DNA from: a virus
DNA: 47,264 nucleotides
Virus record (IMG/VR): IMGVR_UViG_3300043408_000038
Coordinates: 1 to 47,264 of that record
Reading direction: 5' to 3' (one strand)
Every line of letters begins with the position of its first letter. Position 1 is the first letter of the stretch. Positions 6,667 to 14,004 of this stretch are shown in pieces. A model generated the notes under the pieces. That model was not told the DNA's origin, did not search any database, and saw nothing but the letters and a program-made list of their open reading frames with translations. A program made the position numbers and the translations under genes.

Positions 6667-6812
6667 TCTTCACCGCGCTTTTGCTTGCGTTGTTTCTCGT
6701 AGTCCTGCTTCTTGTCTTTCTTTTGTTTTTTATCTACAGGTTCTTCGTAACCAGCATCATCCCAATGACTTCGTTTGTTAGTCTTCTTGGTCTGAAAGTA
6801 ACTGCTTTGCAT
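6663..6812 (-). CDS. highly charged small protein (49 aa)
   Basis: MQSSYFQTKKTNKRSHWDD, then a run of K, D, Q and E (KKQKKDKKQDYEKQRKQKRG). Almost certainly disordered and basic. GGAG SD 7 nt before ATG. It is the first of a chain of three genes with overlapping start/stop codons. Confidence 0.6.
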   Translation of the reverse strand: MQSSYFQTKKTNKRSHWDDAGYEEPVDKKQKKDKKQDYEKQRKQKRGEE

Positions 6813-6813
6813 T

Positions 6814-7107
6814 TTATTCTCCTGTTGCTTTTGCTATGGCGGCACGGGCTGCGATAACGTCAGGATGGTCTTTGTGTAGTTCGCTTGGGAACGATTCGGC
6901 CATGTTTGCAAGAGCCTGTAGAGCCTCAAGCAAATCAGGTGCTGCGGCTATCAGGCGTGCGTTGGCTTCTGTCTCAATGCTTCCATAACGTCCTTCTTCA
7001 TCAGAAGTAGTAACGATCATCCACGGATCGCATTTCGCATCAATAGTGAATCCACTGCGAATTGCCGGAGACGCGACCCACGGCCCCGGTGTGTGTTGCA
7101 TTTTCAT
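6814..7107 (-). CDS. HTPGPW-family phage protein (97 aa)
   Basis: MKMQHTPGPWVASPAIRSG, with ETEANARLIAAAPDLLEALQ in the middle: the signature of a very common small phage/prophage family of unknown function. The start is chosen by the GAGG SD and the position 1 nt after the upstream stop. GC-rich and codon-shifted compared with flanking genes, which suggests transfer. Confidence 0.8.
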   Translation of the reverse strand: MKMQHTPGPWVASPAIRSGFTIDAKCDPWMIVTTSDEEGRYGSIETEANARLIAAAPDLLEALQALANMAESFPSELHKDHPDVIAARAAIAKATGE

Positions 7108-7108
7108 C

Positions 7109-7279
7109 TTAATCCTCGTACTTAGTTGAAAGGTAGTTGTTGAACTCAGTGCTGTAATCATAACTCGAAAACTCATCAAAATCGTAGTCCCTGATGAAAA
7201 AACTTTCTTTTTTCTCTTTCTTTCTTGGGTTTTTCTTCTCTTTGCTACCTTCAAGAGTTTGCTTTTGCTTTTCCTGCAT
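7109..7279 (-). CDS. charged small protein (56 aa), overlapping gene
   Basis: MQEKQKQTLEGSKEKKNPRK, then an acidic/aromatic half (FFIRDYDFDEFSSYDYSTEF) ending KYED. A perfect AGGAGG SD sits 8 nt upstream, inside the 3' end of the 7251-7838 gene, which it overlaps by 29 nt in another frame. The basic-then-acidic layout suggests a disordered adaptor-like protein. Confidence 0.65.
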   Translation of the reverse strand: MQEKQKQTLEGSKEKKNPRKKEKKESFFIRDYDFDEFSSYDYSTEFNNYLSTKYED

Positions 7280-7838
7280 CACCTTTACCTCCTTTCATCG
7301 GTACAGCTATGATTCTATCATGCTCGAACATATCCCAATTATACCTCAACAAGGCATGAGTTTTCTTGAACCTAAATATCCATTCTGTAATAATAAAGTT
7401 ACTCAAGCTGTTTTTCATTGTTGTGACTTCATTGGCTGTAAGCGTACCTTTACCACTGGCAAGGCACAGCAGCATACCCATCAGCAGCAAATCCTTGTAC
7501 ATCTGCTCTTGCTCTACTTTGCTGAATATTACGCTACCTGTATCTTTGGTTTCAACAGCAGAGACTACACCATTGAGCATGTTTACTTCCATATCGCTTA
7601 AGGTACTGAAGTAATACCCCAGAGTAAAGTAAGGTTTATAGGTTAACTCCATAGCTACTTTTTTAACAAAGTCAGGTAAGCCTTTGGCTTGAAGTACCTT
7701 ACCCAAATCAATGTTATACAAGTTACTTACAATTTCTTCTTTCTCAGGTTGAATCAACCTTTGATGTTCAAGTAAGTGAAGTTCTTGTACTTTTAGGAAA
7801 GCCCATTTGTTTAGATCATACGCTTCGTTTTCATTCAT
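7251..7838 (-). CDS. hypothetical protein (195 aa)
   Basis: Helix-rich: DLNKWAFLKVQELHLLEHQ, FVKKVAMELTYKPYFTLGYY, MYKDLLLMGMLLCLASGKG. The C-terminal tail is basic and Gly/Lys-rich (MKGGKGDAGKAKANS). SD AAGG. It lies directly after the HU-like gene, so a nucleoid or DNA-related role is conceivable, but nothing in the sequence proves it. Confidence 0.65.
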   Translation of the reverse strand: MNENEAYDLNKWAFLKVQELHLLEHQRLIQPEKEEIVSNLYNIDLGKVLQAKGLPDFVKKVAMELTYKPYFTLGYYFSTLSDMEVNMLNGVVSAVETKDTGSVIFSKVEQEQMYKDLLLMGMLLCLASGKGTLTANEVTTMKNSLSNFIITEWIFRFKKTHALLRYNWDMFEHDRIIAVPMKGGKGDAGKAKANS

Positions 7839-7862
7839 GTCTTCAACCTTGCTTTCTTTGAT

Positions 7863-8297
7863 TTAAATAACTTCGTCAGGGCTTCGTTCATCCAGCGCAG
7901 CAATACCTTGTTCATAATCTTTCTGCATTTGAAGGTCTTTCATGGTTTTCTTTAGGATTTCAGCAGGTTTAAACTTGCATGAGACTATTGTATCAGTTAA
8001 ATGCAGACTTGTAATCTTGCTGGTGTAATGATTAGGTAGTTTAATAATCCTTGGCTCATAAGTCTTTAGAGCAAAAGAACCAAGGTTATCTATTTGACTT
8101 CTCTTACCCTCTAGCATCCTAGTAGCAATGCAATAACTCAAGCAATCCAGAATGTCCTTGACTTGGTACTTATAGTAACCAGAAGCCTCTACAACGTCCT
8201 GAATCAACTCTCTATAGGCTTTGCTTGTGTACTTACGGTAAGGTACTTCAGGTAGCTCCGAATCGTCTTGGTCTTCGTTGTAGAGGTCTTCTTGCAT
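7863..8297 (-). CDS. divergent HU/IHF-like DNA-binding protein (144 aa)
   Basis: The core (about residues 28-122) follows the HU/IHF plan. It has a helical N-terminus (YRELIQDVVEASGYY), a second helix (VKDILDCLSYCIATRM), then LEGKRSQIDNLGSFALKTYE, equivalent to the turn before the beta-arm. After a 25-residue arm comes IVSCKFKPAEILKKTM, matching the conserved FKP..L closing helix. N- and C-terminal acidic extensions make it longer than the usual 90 aa. It probably bends or coats phage DNA. SD CAAGGA. Confidence 0.7.
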   Translation of the reverse strand: MQEDLYNEDQDDSELPEVPYRKYTSKAYRELIQDVVEASGYYKYQVKDILDCLSYCIATRMLEGKRSQIDNLGSFALKTYEPRIIKLPNHYTSKITSLHLTDTIVSCKFKPAEILKKTMKDLQMQKDYEQGIAALDERSPDEVI

Positions 8298-8303
8298 GTT
8301 TTA

Positions 8304-9224
8304 TTATCCTTGTTTTACGTTGTTAGGAATCAGCTGGCGGTATTGCACCCAATCTCGGAAATTACCTGACCATAAATTACCGTAGCGATCTTCATGAGTC
8401 CACCCATCTTCCCACTCAAATCGGTGCCTTGTGTTTGCGCATTTGGCTACGTGCTCAAAACAACTTGCATGTACTGGCTCGGATTCTACCAATCTCTTGT
8501 AAATTTCTTCAGCTTTTTCAATACTTGTATCTAAACGCCTATACGAAACTTGCGCACATGAACTGCAACTGATTTTAATTGCTTGCTCGAGTGAATAGTA
8601 ACCACCATCTGGATTTTTGAACACTTGAAAATACTTTGTAATACCGTTAACAAATTCTGAAGTCAAAATCTCTGATTCAATATAAGGCAAATGCCACATA
8701 TCTTGGTGCAGCAATTCGGGTTTTGAACACTCATAAGCACCCTTCATTACCCTTGCCAGTTTTTGAATCTCAGGTTGTGCATCTGCATGGTCACGTAGCC
8801 AAAAGAAGTTGTTGAATTCTGTACCTGTCAAAACAACTTTCATTGTCTGAAATGGTTCCAAGATTCGGTTGATAACTTGCTTATGCAATTCGCATTTGGT
8901 CAAATCAAAAGCAAAATCTGCTGCTGCCTCTGCTGCTTTAGCCCATGTGTGTTTAGCTATGCTTTTAGGAACCCCTGTAAGTTCTTCTTTGGCTTGCATA
9001 CCAGCTTGATTACGACCCCAATGAATAGGTTCTGCTGCATTTGTACGAACCTGCTCAATTACCTTTGAAACAGGAATAGCTCGACTACTTGCTGAATTGC
9101 GACTGAACATGCGATGCGTCATCACTTCAGCATGAATAAACCGAGGATACTCAAGTTCAAATGTTGTAATACGGACACCATTAGCGTTAATGCTATCTGC
9201 AATAATATCTGCTGTGATTGTCAT
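8304..9224 (-). CDS. thyX: flavin-dependent thymidylate synthase
   Basis: 306 aa. It methylates dUMP to dTMP using methylene-tetrahydrofolate, FAD and NADPH. It has the ThyX signature region EVMTHRMFSRNSASSRAIPV (family consensus RHR-x7-S, here with THR) near residue 35. A long insertion typical of phage enzymes follows (HWGRNQAGMQAKEEL; GTEFNNFFWLRDH). The substrate/FAD loop is SSCAQVSYRRLD. The C-terminus is VHASCFEHVAKC and GNFRDWVQYRQ. AAAGGAATC SD. It works with the NrdAB and deaminase genes to supply dTTP. Confidence 0.92.
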   Translation of the reverse strand: MTITADIIADSINANGVRITTFELEYPRFIHAEVMTHRMFSRNSASSRAIPVSKVIEQVRTNAAEPIHWGRNQAGMQAKEELTGVPKSIAKHTWAKAAEAAADFAFDLTKCELHKQVINRILEPFQTMKVVLTGTEFNNFFWLRDHADAQPEIQKLARVMKGAYECSKPELLHQDMWHLPYIESEILTSEFVNGITKYFQVFKNPDGGYYSLEQAIKISCSSCAQVSYRRLDTSIEKAEEIYKRLVESEPVHASCFEHVAKCANTRHRFEWEDGWTHEDRYGNLWSGNFRDWVQYRQLIPNNVKQG

Positions 9225-9233
9225 TTGATTCCT

Positions 9234-9407
9234 TTAGTTAACTTTAGTCACTTCCTGAACATTCTCAATTACCTTACCAACAGCTTTTGCTGTATAGCTT
9301 TCATTACTATCTGTAAGACTACCAGCAAGGGTAGCAATATCAGCAACAACAGCAATAGGTGTTTCAATTACTGCGCCTACAACAGCTTTAAATAGATTGT
9401 CAAACAT
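9234..9407 (-). CDS. small hydrophobic/amphipathic protein (57 aa)
   Basis: MFDNLFKAVVGAVIETPIAV, then ADIATLAGSLTDSNESYTAK and KVIENVQEV. This is a pattern I have seen in small phage proteins of unknown function. SD AAAGG within the end of the next upstream gene. The first 30 residues could associate with membrane. Confidence 0.65.
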   Translation of the reverse strand: MFDNLFKAVVGAVIETPIAVVADIATLAGSLTDSNESYTAKAVGKVIENVQEVTKVN

Positions 9408-9416
9408 ATTTACCTT

Positions 9417-9623
9417 TCAATTCGTAATAAAAATATACAATTCTTCATCCAATTCTACTGTACTATCAACATGCTCAAGTAGCATAGCATAGATAATACC
9501 CAACCTGTCAATAACAAGTTGACTACCAAGAGTCGGGTTCTTGTTTTGGAACTTCTCGTAATTCCATTTTTCATACACAATGTCTTTTACTTTTTGAGTA
9601 GGTAGTTTAATTTTGAGTTGCAT
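9417..9623 (-). CDS. hypothetical protein (68 aa)
   Basis: MQLKIKLPTQKVKDIVYEKW, then QLVIDRLGIIYAMLLEHVDS. GAAAGGA SD. No family recognised. Confidence 0.65.
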   Translation of the reverse strand: MQLKIKLPTQKVKDIVYEKWNYEKFQNKNPTLGSQLVIDRLGIIYAMLLEHVDSTVELDEELYIFITN

Positions 9624-9640
9624 GTTAAATCCTTTCTAGC

Positions 9641-9961
9641 TTAATCATTTATCAGAAAATAATCAGTCTCTACATACTGAATACCGTATTCAACGTAGCC
9701 AATCTCTTTTTGTAAAGCTCTTGCTGCTCTAGATGCTTCAATGTAATCTGTGTACTTTTCTTTGCAACCTTTTGTTTCATTCAGCAAATAAGCACCTACG
9801 TTATAAGGTTGGTATTTCTCAAACCAATAAAAGTTATCCCATGCTTGAGTATGAAACACTCTAAACACTTCATAAGGTTCTACGTTCTGAAAGCAACCCA
9901 CCCCGCATGATACTTTATTGCTCCAAGTTCGCAGTACGATAATTGTATTATCTGCACTAAT
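9641..9961 (-). CDS. hypothetical protein (106 aa), possible AUU start
   Basis: The open frame runs upstream of the only conventional start (GTG at 9901, which has no properly placed SD) to ATT at 9961. That ATT sits exactly 7 nt after a strong AAAGGAG SD, giving (I/M)SADNTIIVLRTWSNKV before GCFQNVEPYEVFRVFHTQ. The rest is aromatic-rich (WDNFYWFEKYQPYNV) and ends YVETDYFLIND. No family recognised. The homing endonuclease gene lies immediately upstream and may have displaced the original start. Confidence 0.55.
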   Translation of the reverse strand: MSADNTIIVLRTWSNKVSCGVGCFQNVEPYEVFRVFHTQAWDNFYWFEKYQPYNVGAYLLNETKGCKEKYTDYIEASRAARALQKEIGYVEYGIQYVETDYFLIND

Positions 9962-9962
9962 T

Positions 9963-10775
9963 TTAATTCTCCTTTGTTGTTAACTTTATGAGGCCAGATT
10001 TTACGAGAGTGTTTCTAAATCCGATAGCAGCAACAAGAGCGTCTTCTTGATTATGAAAAGAAGTATTTCTCCCCATTCGAGCTTTTGGATTGAAAGAAAA
10101 TGATTTTTGTTTTCTGGTACAATTGTCCGTCCAAGATACACAATACTCGTATCTTTTGCTTATTAACCTTATATTTTGAAATCCACAATTAGACCCGGAG
10201 TGAGTACGATTTTTACAGTTATCAGACTGAGTAACTAATCTAAGATTGTCCGGTGAGTTATTTTTAGTATTTCCATCTATGTGATCTACAACAAGATTTG
10301 TTGAAACATCAATAGAGTGTTTTAAGCAGTAAATTACTCTGTGTATACCAAATGATTCACCATTTATTATGATACTTCCGTATTTACTATTCTTACTTAA
10401 GCAACCTGCAACACTTCCAGATTTTTTAGCATTTGATTTGTCCACTCTCCATCGTAACCTTGTTGGTGATAAGTCATCATAGAGTAAAAGTTTTGAAATA
10501 TCTTGATAACATATCGTTTTTACTTTACCTGCGTTTTTACGTTTATTAAAACGTAATGTATCATAGTGTTTATGTATTAAATTGTTCTCATAATCAATGG
10601 AATCAAATTTAGAAAGATTTTGTTCTATGATGATTTTATCTAATGTATCCCACATAGAGAGATGTTCGATTGTTCTACCATTTTTAGAATTATATCTAAG
10701 TCCGCAACCACTACCTATATATACTATACTGCCATTTAAAACATGCTTGTAAACATAATATTTATCAGCAGACAT
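9963..10775 (-). CDS. homing endonuclease with GIY-YIG and HNH domains
   Basis: 270 aa. The N-terminus is GIY-YIG-like: YYVYKHVLNG, SIVYIGSGCG (YIG at 19-21), an Arg near 34 and Glu63 in DYENNLIHKHY at the usual catalytic spacing. The second half is an I-HmuI-type HNH domain: FGIHRVIYCLKH (His145), VVDHIDGNTKNNSPDNLRLV (Asp164-His165, Asn177), SDNCKNR. An AP2-like strand region follows (GFQNIRLISKRYEYCVSW). GAAAGGA SD; AT-rich. A mobile gene inserted between the dCMP deaminase and a small gene. One of the two nuclease domains may be degenerate. Confidence 0.85.
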   Translation of the reverse strand: MSADKYYVYKHVLNGSIVYIGSGCGLRYNSKNGRTIEHLSMWDTLDKIIIEQNLSKFDSIDYENNLIHKHYDTLRFNKRKNAGKVKTICYQDISKLLLYDDLSPTRLRWRVDKSNAKKSGSVAGCLSKNSKYGSIIINGESFGIHRVIYCLKHSIDVSTNLVVDHIDGNTKNNSPDNLRLVTQSDNCKNRTHSGSNCGFQNIRLISKRYEYCVSWTDNCTRKQKSFSFNPKARMGRNTSFHNQEDALVAAIGFRNTLVKSGLIKLTTKEN

Positions 10776-11183
10776 TTAAATCCTTTCAACTTCTACGTTG
10801 TTACGATGCAGGTATTCTACACCAGATTCATCTCTGTATGCATGTCGGTAGTAAACTTTTTTGATACCTGCGTCTTTGATACGTAAAGCACACATAGCAC
10901 ACGGGGCATGACTTACAAGCATGATGGCATCCTCTGCTGACTCTGTTGATTTTACCAACTTATCAAGAGCAGCAGCCTCTGCGTGTCTTACAAACCAAGA
11001 AGTTTTACCGTCTTCGTCTTCACAGACGTTAGTTTCCCATCCTGGGTAAGTACCATTGACACCCAGAGAGATTATAGCTTCATTTTTTACAATAGAAGCT
11101 CCAACTTTCAACCTAGTAGCTTCGGATGTTTGCCCAAAGCGTTCAGTCATGTCCATCATTGCTTGTAGGTATTTATTCTTCAT
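10776..11183 (-). CDS. dCMP/cytidine deaminase family protein (135 aa)
   Basis: Zinc-dependent deaminase motifs: WFVRHAEAAALDKL (HAE, His zinc ligand and Glu proton shuttle) and VSHAPCAMCALRIKDAGI (PCxxC). Most similar in layout to phage dCMP deaminases, which make dUMP for thymidylate synthase. That fits with thyX about 1.5 kb downstream. SD GAGG; ATGA-type junction with the next upstream gene. Confidence 0.88.
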   Translation of the reverse strand: MKNKYLQAMMDMTERFGQTSEATRLKVGASIVKNEAIISLGVNGTYPGWETNVCEDEDGKTSWFVRHAEAAALDKLVKSTESAEDAIMLVSHAPCAMCALRIKDAGIKKVYYRHAYRDESGVEYLHRNNVEVERI

Positions 11184-11644
11184 TTTTTAAAAGCCTCGTG
11201 CTTTACTTTCAATGCCTTACAACGAAGCATTCGTTTCAATCGTTTCTTTGTCTGCCGTAGGTTGAATGTCCAGTTAACGTACTCTCCCTCAACTTTACCT
11301 TGCAATTCAGGATTGCTTACTTTTAATGTAAAGTAATGTTCAGTAACAATTTTACCACCAGAATAATGCTGAATCTTTTCGTAATTCTTTACAAATTCGT
11401 CAAATGAGTAATTTGTTTTATAGAATTCATTGTGACTCTTGCAGTCCATTGGTTCAATACTGCAATATCCACCTGTTTTCCATTTGTAACAAATACGTTT
11501 TTCGTTAATAATCAAAACAGCATCAGCACCTCGGAATAACTTTCGGTACTTCGGTATGATTTGAATATGATTTCGCTTATAGCTATACATAAGCCAACCT
11601 GGATATTCACCAGAAAATTCACAAATCTTTTCCATTCCTGCCAT
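11180..11644 (-). CDS. hypothetical protein (154 aa)
   Basis: Basic and aromatic: YPGWLMYSYKRNHIQIIPKY, AVLIINEKRICYKWKTGGY, and a basic C-terminus (RQTKKRLKRMLRCKALKVKH) that could bind nucleic acid. It lies between two deaminase-fold genes and overlaps both by a few to 26 nt, implying coexpression. No family recognised. Confidence 0.65.
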   Translation of the reverse strand: MAGMEKICEFSGEYPGWLMYSYKRNHIQIIPKYRKLFRGADAVLIINEKRICYKWKTGGYCSIEPMDCKSHNEFYKTNYSFDEFVKNYEKIQHYSGGKIVTEHYFTLKVSNPELQGKVEGEYVNWTFNLRQTKKRLKRMLRCKALKVKHEAFKK

Positions 11645-11981
11645 ACCATGTCCTTTCTACTTCCCATCCATCATCTGTTGTGTACTTTACTACAGAAATA
11701 CCATACGCTTTGATAGCTTCTTGGCATACTCTGCAAGGTTTGGCAAGTGCTGTACTTCCGTCCTTGTTGTAGCGTTCTACAGTCAAGGTATGCACTTGCT
11801 TGTCTCTTGCTCTAAGTATAGCAGAAATCTCAGCATGAAGGTACTCCTTGAAAGGTATATTTGCTTTTTCACTGAAGTATTTCATCACTGGATGGCTTTT
11901 CTTGTAGTCATTCCAAGAAACAGATAAAAGCCTACCTTTGCTATCGTAGGCTTTGGCTAGTATCAGATACTTCTTACGCAT
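11619..11981 (-). CDS. second cytidine-deaminase-fold protein (120 aa)
   Basis: EYLHAEISAILRARDKQ supplies HAE, and AKPCRVCQEAIKAYGI supplies PCxxC, the zinc and catalytic set of the cytidine/APOBEC deaminase fold. Upstream is an N-terminal two-strand hairpin (KYLILAKAYDSKGRLLSVSW). Its substrate is unclear: free nucleotide, RNA or a base in DNA. It is distinct in sequence from the 10776-11183 deaminase. SD AAAGG. Confidence 0.75.
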   Translation of the reverse strand: MRKKYLILAKAYDSKGRLLSVSWNDYKKSHPVMKYFSEKANIPFKEYLHAEISAILRARDKQVHTLTVERYNKDGSTALAKPCRVCQEAIKAYGISVVKYTTDDGWEVERTWYGRNGKDL

Positions 11982-12177
11982 GACCTTTAAATCGCTTAGA
12001 AAGCTCTACAATGCGTTTTTGCAACTTGGTGCTACCTCGGTATTCACTAGGTGCTGAAAGCTGCTCATACACTTGATTAGATGCCTTGCTGGGTACGTAT
12101 TGCTGTTCGTTTAGGTAGTAATCAGAGTAATCCTCTGAGTTTATAAAGTTCCAGTAGCGTTCCTTGATTTTACTCAT
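11974..12177 (-). CDS. hypothetical protein (67 aa)
   Basis: MSKIKERYWNFINSEDYSDY, then YVPSKASNQVYEQLSAPSEY and a basic C-terminus (LQKRIVELSKRFKGHA). AAGGA SD; short overlaps with both neighbours. No family recognised. Confidence 0.65.
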   Translation of the reverse strand: MSKIKERYWNFINSEDYSDYYLNEQQYVPSKASNQVYEQLSAPSEYRGSTKLQKRIVELSKRFKGHA

Positions 12178-12433
12178 TGTAATCCTTCACTTCATAACCA
12201 AGATGTTTAAATATAGCCTTGAAAACATCCTCTTGTTCGTAGCTAGTACCACCGTAGCAACTTGCCTCTGGTAGCAATTCAATGATTACTTCACCGTTCA
12301 TTCGTACCACAGCACCATCTGCATAAGCACCACCGCATGTTTTGCAATCAAAGTAATCAGCAATCCACTCAATCTCAATCAGGTTGAGGTCATGCACAGC
12401 TTGTACTTTGTCTTCATCTGCTAGTTCAATCAT
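12170..12433 (-). CDS. hypothetical acidic protein (87 aa)
   Basis: Acidic. One CxxC (DCKTCGGAYADG) and later another Cys (EASCYGGTSYEQ) could hold a metal, but this is unproven. AAGGAG SD. No family recognised. Confidence 0.65.
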   Translation of the reverse strand: MIELADEDKVQAVHDLNLIEIEWIADYFDCKTCGGAYADGAVVRMNGEVIIELLPEASCYGGTSYEQEDVFKAIFKHLGYEVKDYNE

Positions 12434-12442
12434 GCTATCTCC

Positions 12443-12901
12443 TTATTTACCAAGTTTTCGTTTGATTTTAGTCTGAATTTTACTCATTTTACTGAATGTA
12501 CTTTTGTAGCTTCGCATAATATCTTTAAGTTCATTCAGAGATTTAAACTGAAACGTACTCGGTGGGTCATTTGGGTCGCAATTGTTCCATATATTTGCAA
12601 TAGAAACCTTCAGGCGTTTCATGTGCTCAGTTTGAAAGCTGAGGTTTTTATTCAAATGACTTTTAAGAAACTGCAATTCTTCACGAGTCAATGCTGTTTC
12701 ATCAGGGGTTACAGGTTTAAGTACAAATGTCTTTGGGCCTTGAATACGAGGTGCTTTACCTGTAAGCAAAGTAGGTGTCTGGTTTGTCTTACCTTGCATA
12801 GCTTTCTCGCATTTCTCCCAGATAAGAGCAGCAAGGTCAACCTCGTGGTCTTCCAACCCAAGTTTGTTAATAACCAACCAGAAGTCTTTTTTCATCAGCA
12901 T
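12443..12901 (-). CDS. hypothetical basic protein (152 aa)
   Basis: Start MLMKKDFWLVINKLGLEDH with GAAAGGAC SD. Helical segments around VDLAALIWEKCEKAMQG and ELQFLKSHLNKNLSF, and a very basic C-terminus (FSKMSKIQTKIKRKLGK). No family recognised. Confidence 0.65.
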   Translation of the reverse strand: MLMKKDFWLVINKLGLEDHEVDLAALIWEKCEKAMQGKTNQTPTLLTGKAPRIQGPKTFVLKPVTPDETALTREELQFLKSHLNKNLSFQTEHMKRLKVSIANIWNNCDPNDPPSTFQFKSLNELKDIMRSYKSTFSKMSKIQTKIKRKLGK

Positions 12902-12919
12902 AGAAGTCCTTTCGTTTGT

Positions 12920-13159
12920 TTAGATGCTTGATTGTAGCACAGCTTGGTTGTGTTTCCAGCGGTTCAACTGCTCTTCAGTCATGTCTTTAGGGCAATATTC
13001 TAGCATCAAAGCATCAATCTTTTCTTGTTTTGAGTACAACTCATGAACTAAGTCATCAATAGCAATCTCAAGAATATCCTTTCGCATCCAATGCTCTTCC
13101 CTGCCACCAGCAGTTCGATATTCTTCTACTAGCTTCATCAAGTGTTTGGTGATGTTCAT
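12920..13159 (-). CDS. hypothetical helical protein (79 aa)
   Basis: MNITKHLMKLVEEYRTAGGR, then DILEIAIDDLVHELYSKQEK. CAGAGGAAC SD. Its 3' end contains the extended -10 promoter (TGC TACAAT at 12931-12936) that would serve the 12443-12901 gene. Confidence 0.65.
   Translation of the reverse strand: MNITKHLMKLVEEYRTAGGREEHWMRKDILEIAIDDLVHELYSKQEKIDALMLEYCPKDMTEEQLNRWKHNQAVLQSSI
12931..12936 (-). promoter_or_regulatory. extended -10 promoter (TGC TACAAT)
   Basis: Minus strand CTGTGCTACAATCAAGC, 30 nt before the start of the 12443-12901 gene, followed by the leader ending AAACGAAAGGAC. Confidence 0.5.
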
Positions 13160-13626
13160 TTTGTTCCTCTGTTTTTCTTGCGTAGTTTGGCAATCATTTC
13201 CCGGATTTGTTGAAGTTGATAGTCAGACAGATAACCGTCCCAACAATCTTCGATTTCATCGTTTGTCATCTCTACCCACTCGCGCTGTGGATGGGGTGCG
13301 GTGTACAGCTTAGTGTCAGCGGGTAAATCGTTCCAGCCAACGTGCAGCGTAATTCCCTGCTCGGTTTTGGTTGCCACAGGCTCCTGCTTGGGCTGGGGTT
13401 TCTTCATCGCAGCAATCCGCGCAAACACTCTCTCGTCCTGCTCGTAACCTATATCCTTCACCGGCTCTGGCTGCACTGCAAGCGCCTGCAAAGCGCCCTC
13501 GCCAGAGGCGATTGCTTTCTCAATGGCGGCGCGGAGGGCTTGGCGGCAGCGTTCGTAGGTTTCTGTGGTTGACGGGATTAGCGCATACGTATCAGCCAGC
13601 GCCATGATGTTGTCGATATGGTTCAT
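13156..13626 (-). CDS. GC-rich accessory protein of proteobacterial phages (156 aa)
   Basis: Start MNHIDNIMALADTYALIPST, chosen by ATGA overlap with the preceding stop. CRQALRAAIEKAIASGEG, then PVATKTEQGITLHVGWND, LPADTKLYTAPHPQREWVEM, a string of residues I associate with accessory proteins of Betaproteobacteria phages. The GC content is clearly above the neighbours. Function unknown. Confidence 0.75.
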   Translation of the reverse strand: MNHIDNIMALADTYALIPSTTETYERCRQALRAAIEKAIASGEGALQALAVQPEPVKDIGYEQDERVFARIAAMKKPQPKQEPVATKTEQGITLHVGWNDLPADTKLYTAPHPQREWVEMTNDEIEDCWDGYLSDYQLQQIREMIAKLRKKNRGTK

Positions 13627-13874
13627 TTCACTTCTCCTGCCCGTGCGAGGGCGGCTCGGGCTTGATCGAAGGTGGGCTTGTTCCACTCGTCTTCGTCCAT
13701 GCCCATGTGCGTCAGCATGGCGCCGAGCGCCTCCCGCAGCGCCTCGTTTTCAGCATGAAGCCTGCGGAGTTCGTCAGACACTTCTTTCATGCCCTCTCCC
13801 GTTTGTTGCAGTGCTACTGCCACCTCATCGACAACATCGGCCAACGCAATAGCCAGTGGTTGTTCAGTATTCAT
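13623..13874 (-). CDS. GC-rich coiled-coil protein (83 aa)
   Basis: MNTEQPLAIALADVVDEVAV, then a heptad-like helix (EVSDELRRLHAENEALREAL) and an acidic segment (GMDEDEWNKPTFDQARAALA). It is the first gene of the leftward arm, with an AAAGGA SD and an extended -10 promoter. Same compositional signature as its neighbour, so probably acquired together. Confidence 0.7.
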   Translation of the reverse strand: MNTEQPLAIALADVVDEVAVALQQTGEGMKEVSDELRRLHAENEALREALGAMLTHMGMDEDEWNKPTFDQARAALARAGEVK

Positions 13875-13910
13875 AACTAAATTCCTTTCGTTTGTTATTT
13901 CGATGACTGA

Positions 13911-13916
13911 AGTGTA
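13911..13916 (-). promoter_or_regulatory. extended -10 promoter of the leftward arm (TGC TACACT)
   Basis: Minus strand TATGCTACACTTCAGTCATC, then a leader ending AAACGAAAGGAATTTAGTT before ATG. The CACTTCAGTCATCGAAA block is almost identical to that of the rightward promoter at 15863-15868. Confidence 0.6.
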
Positions 13917-14004
13917 GCATAGTTTTCTTGAAATTTCCAGAGACTTCTTAAAAATTTCTAAGATTTCTTCAGGTTTTTACTTCCAGCTATGCGCAACCTC
14001 TATC

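Noticed and set aside
13342-13880. Several plus-strand open frames opposite the GC-rich genes
   Set aside because: Long antisense frames are expected in GC-rich sequence; the minus-strand genes have SD sites and overlapping start/stop junctions.
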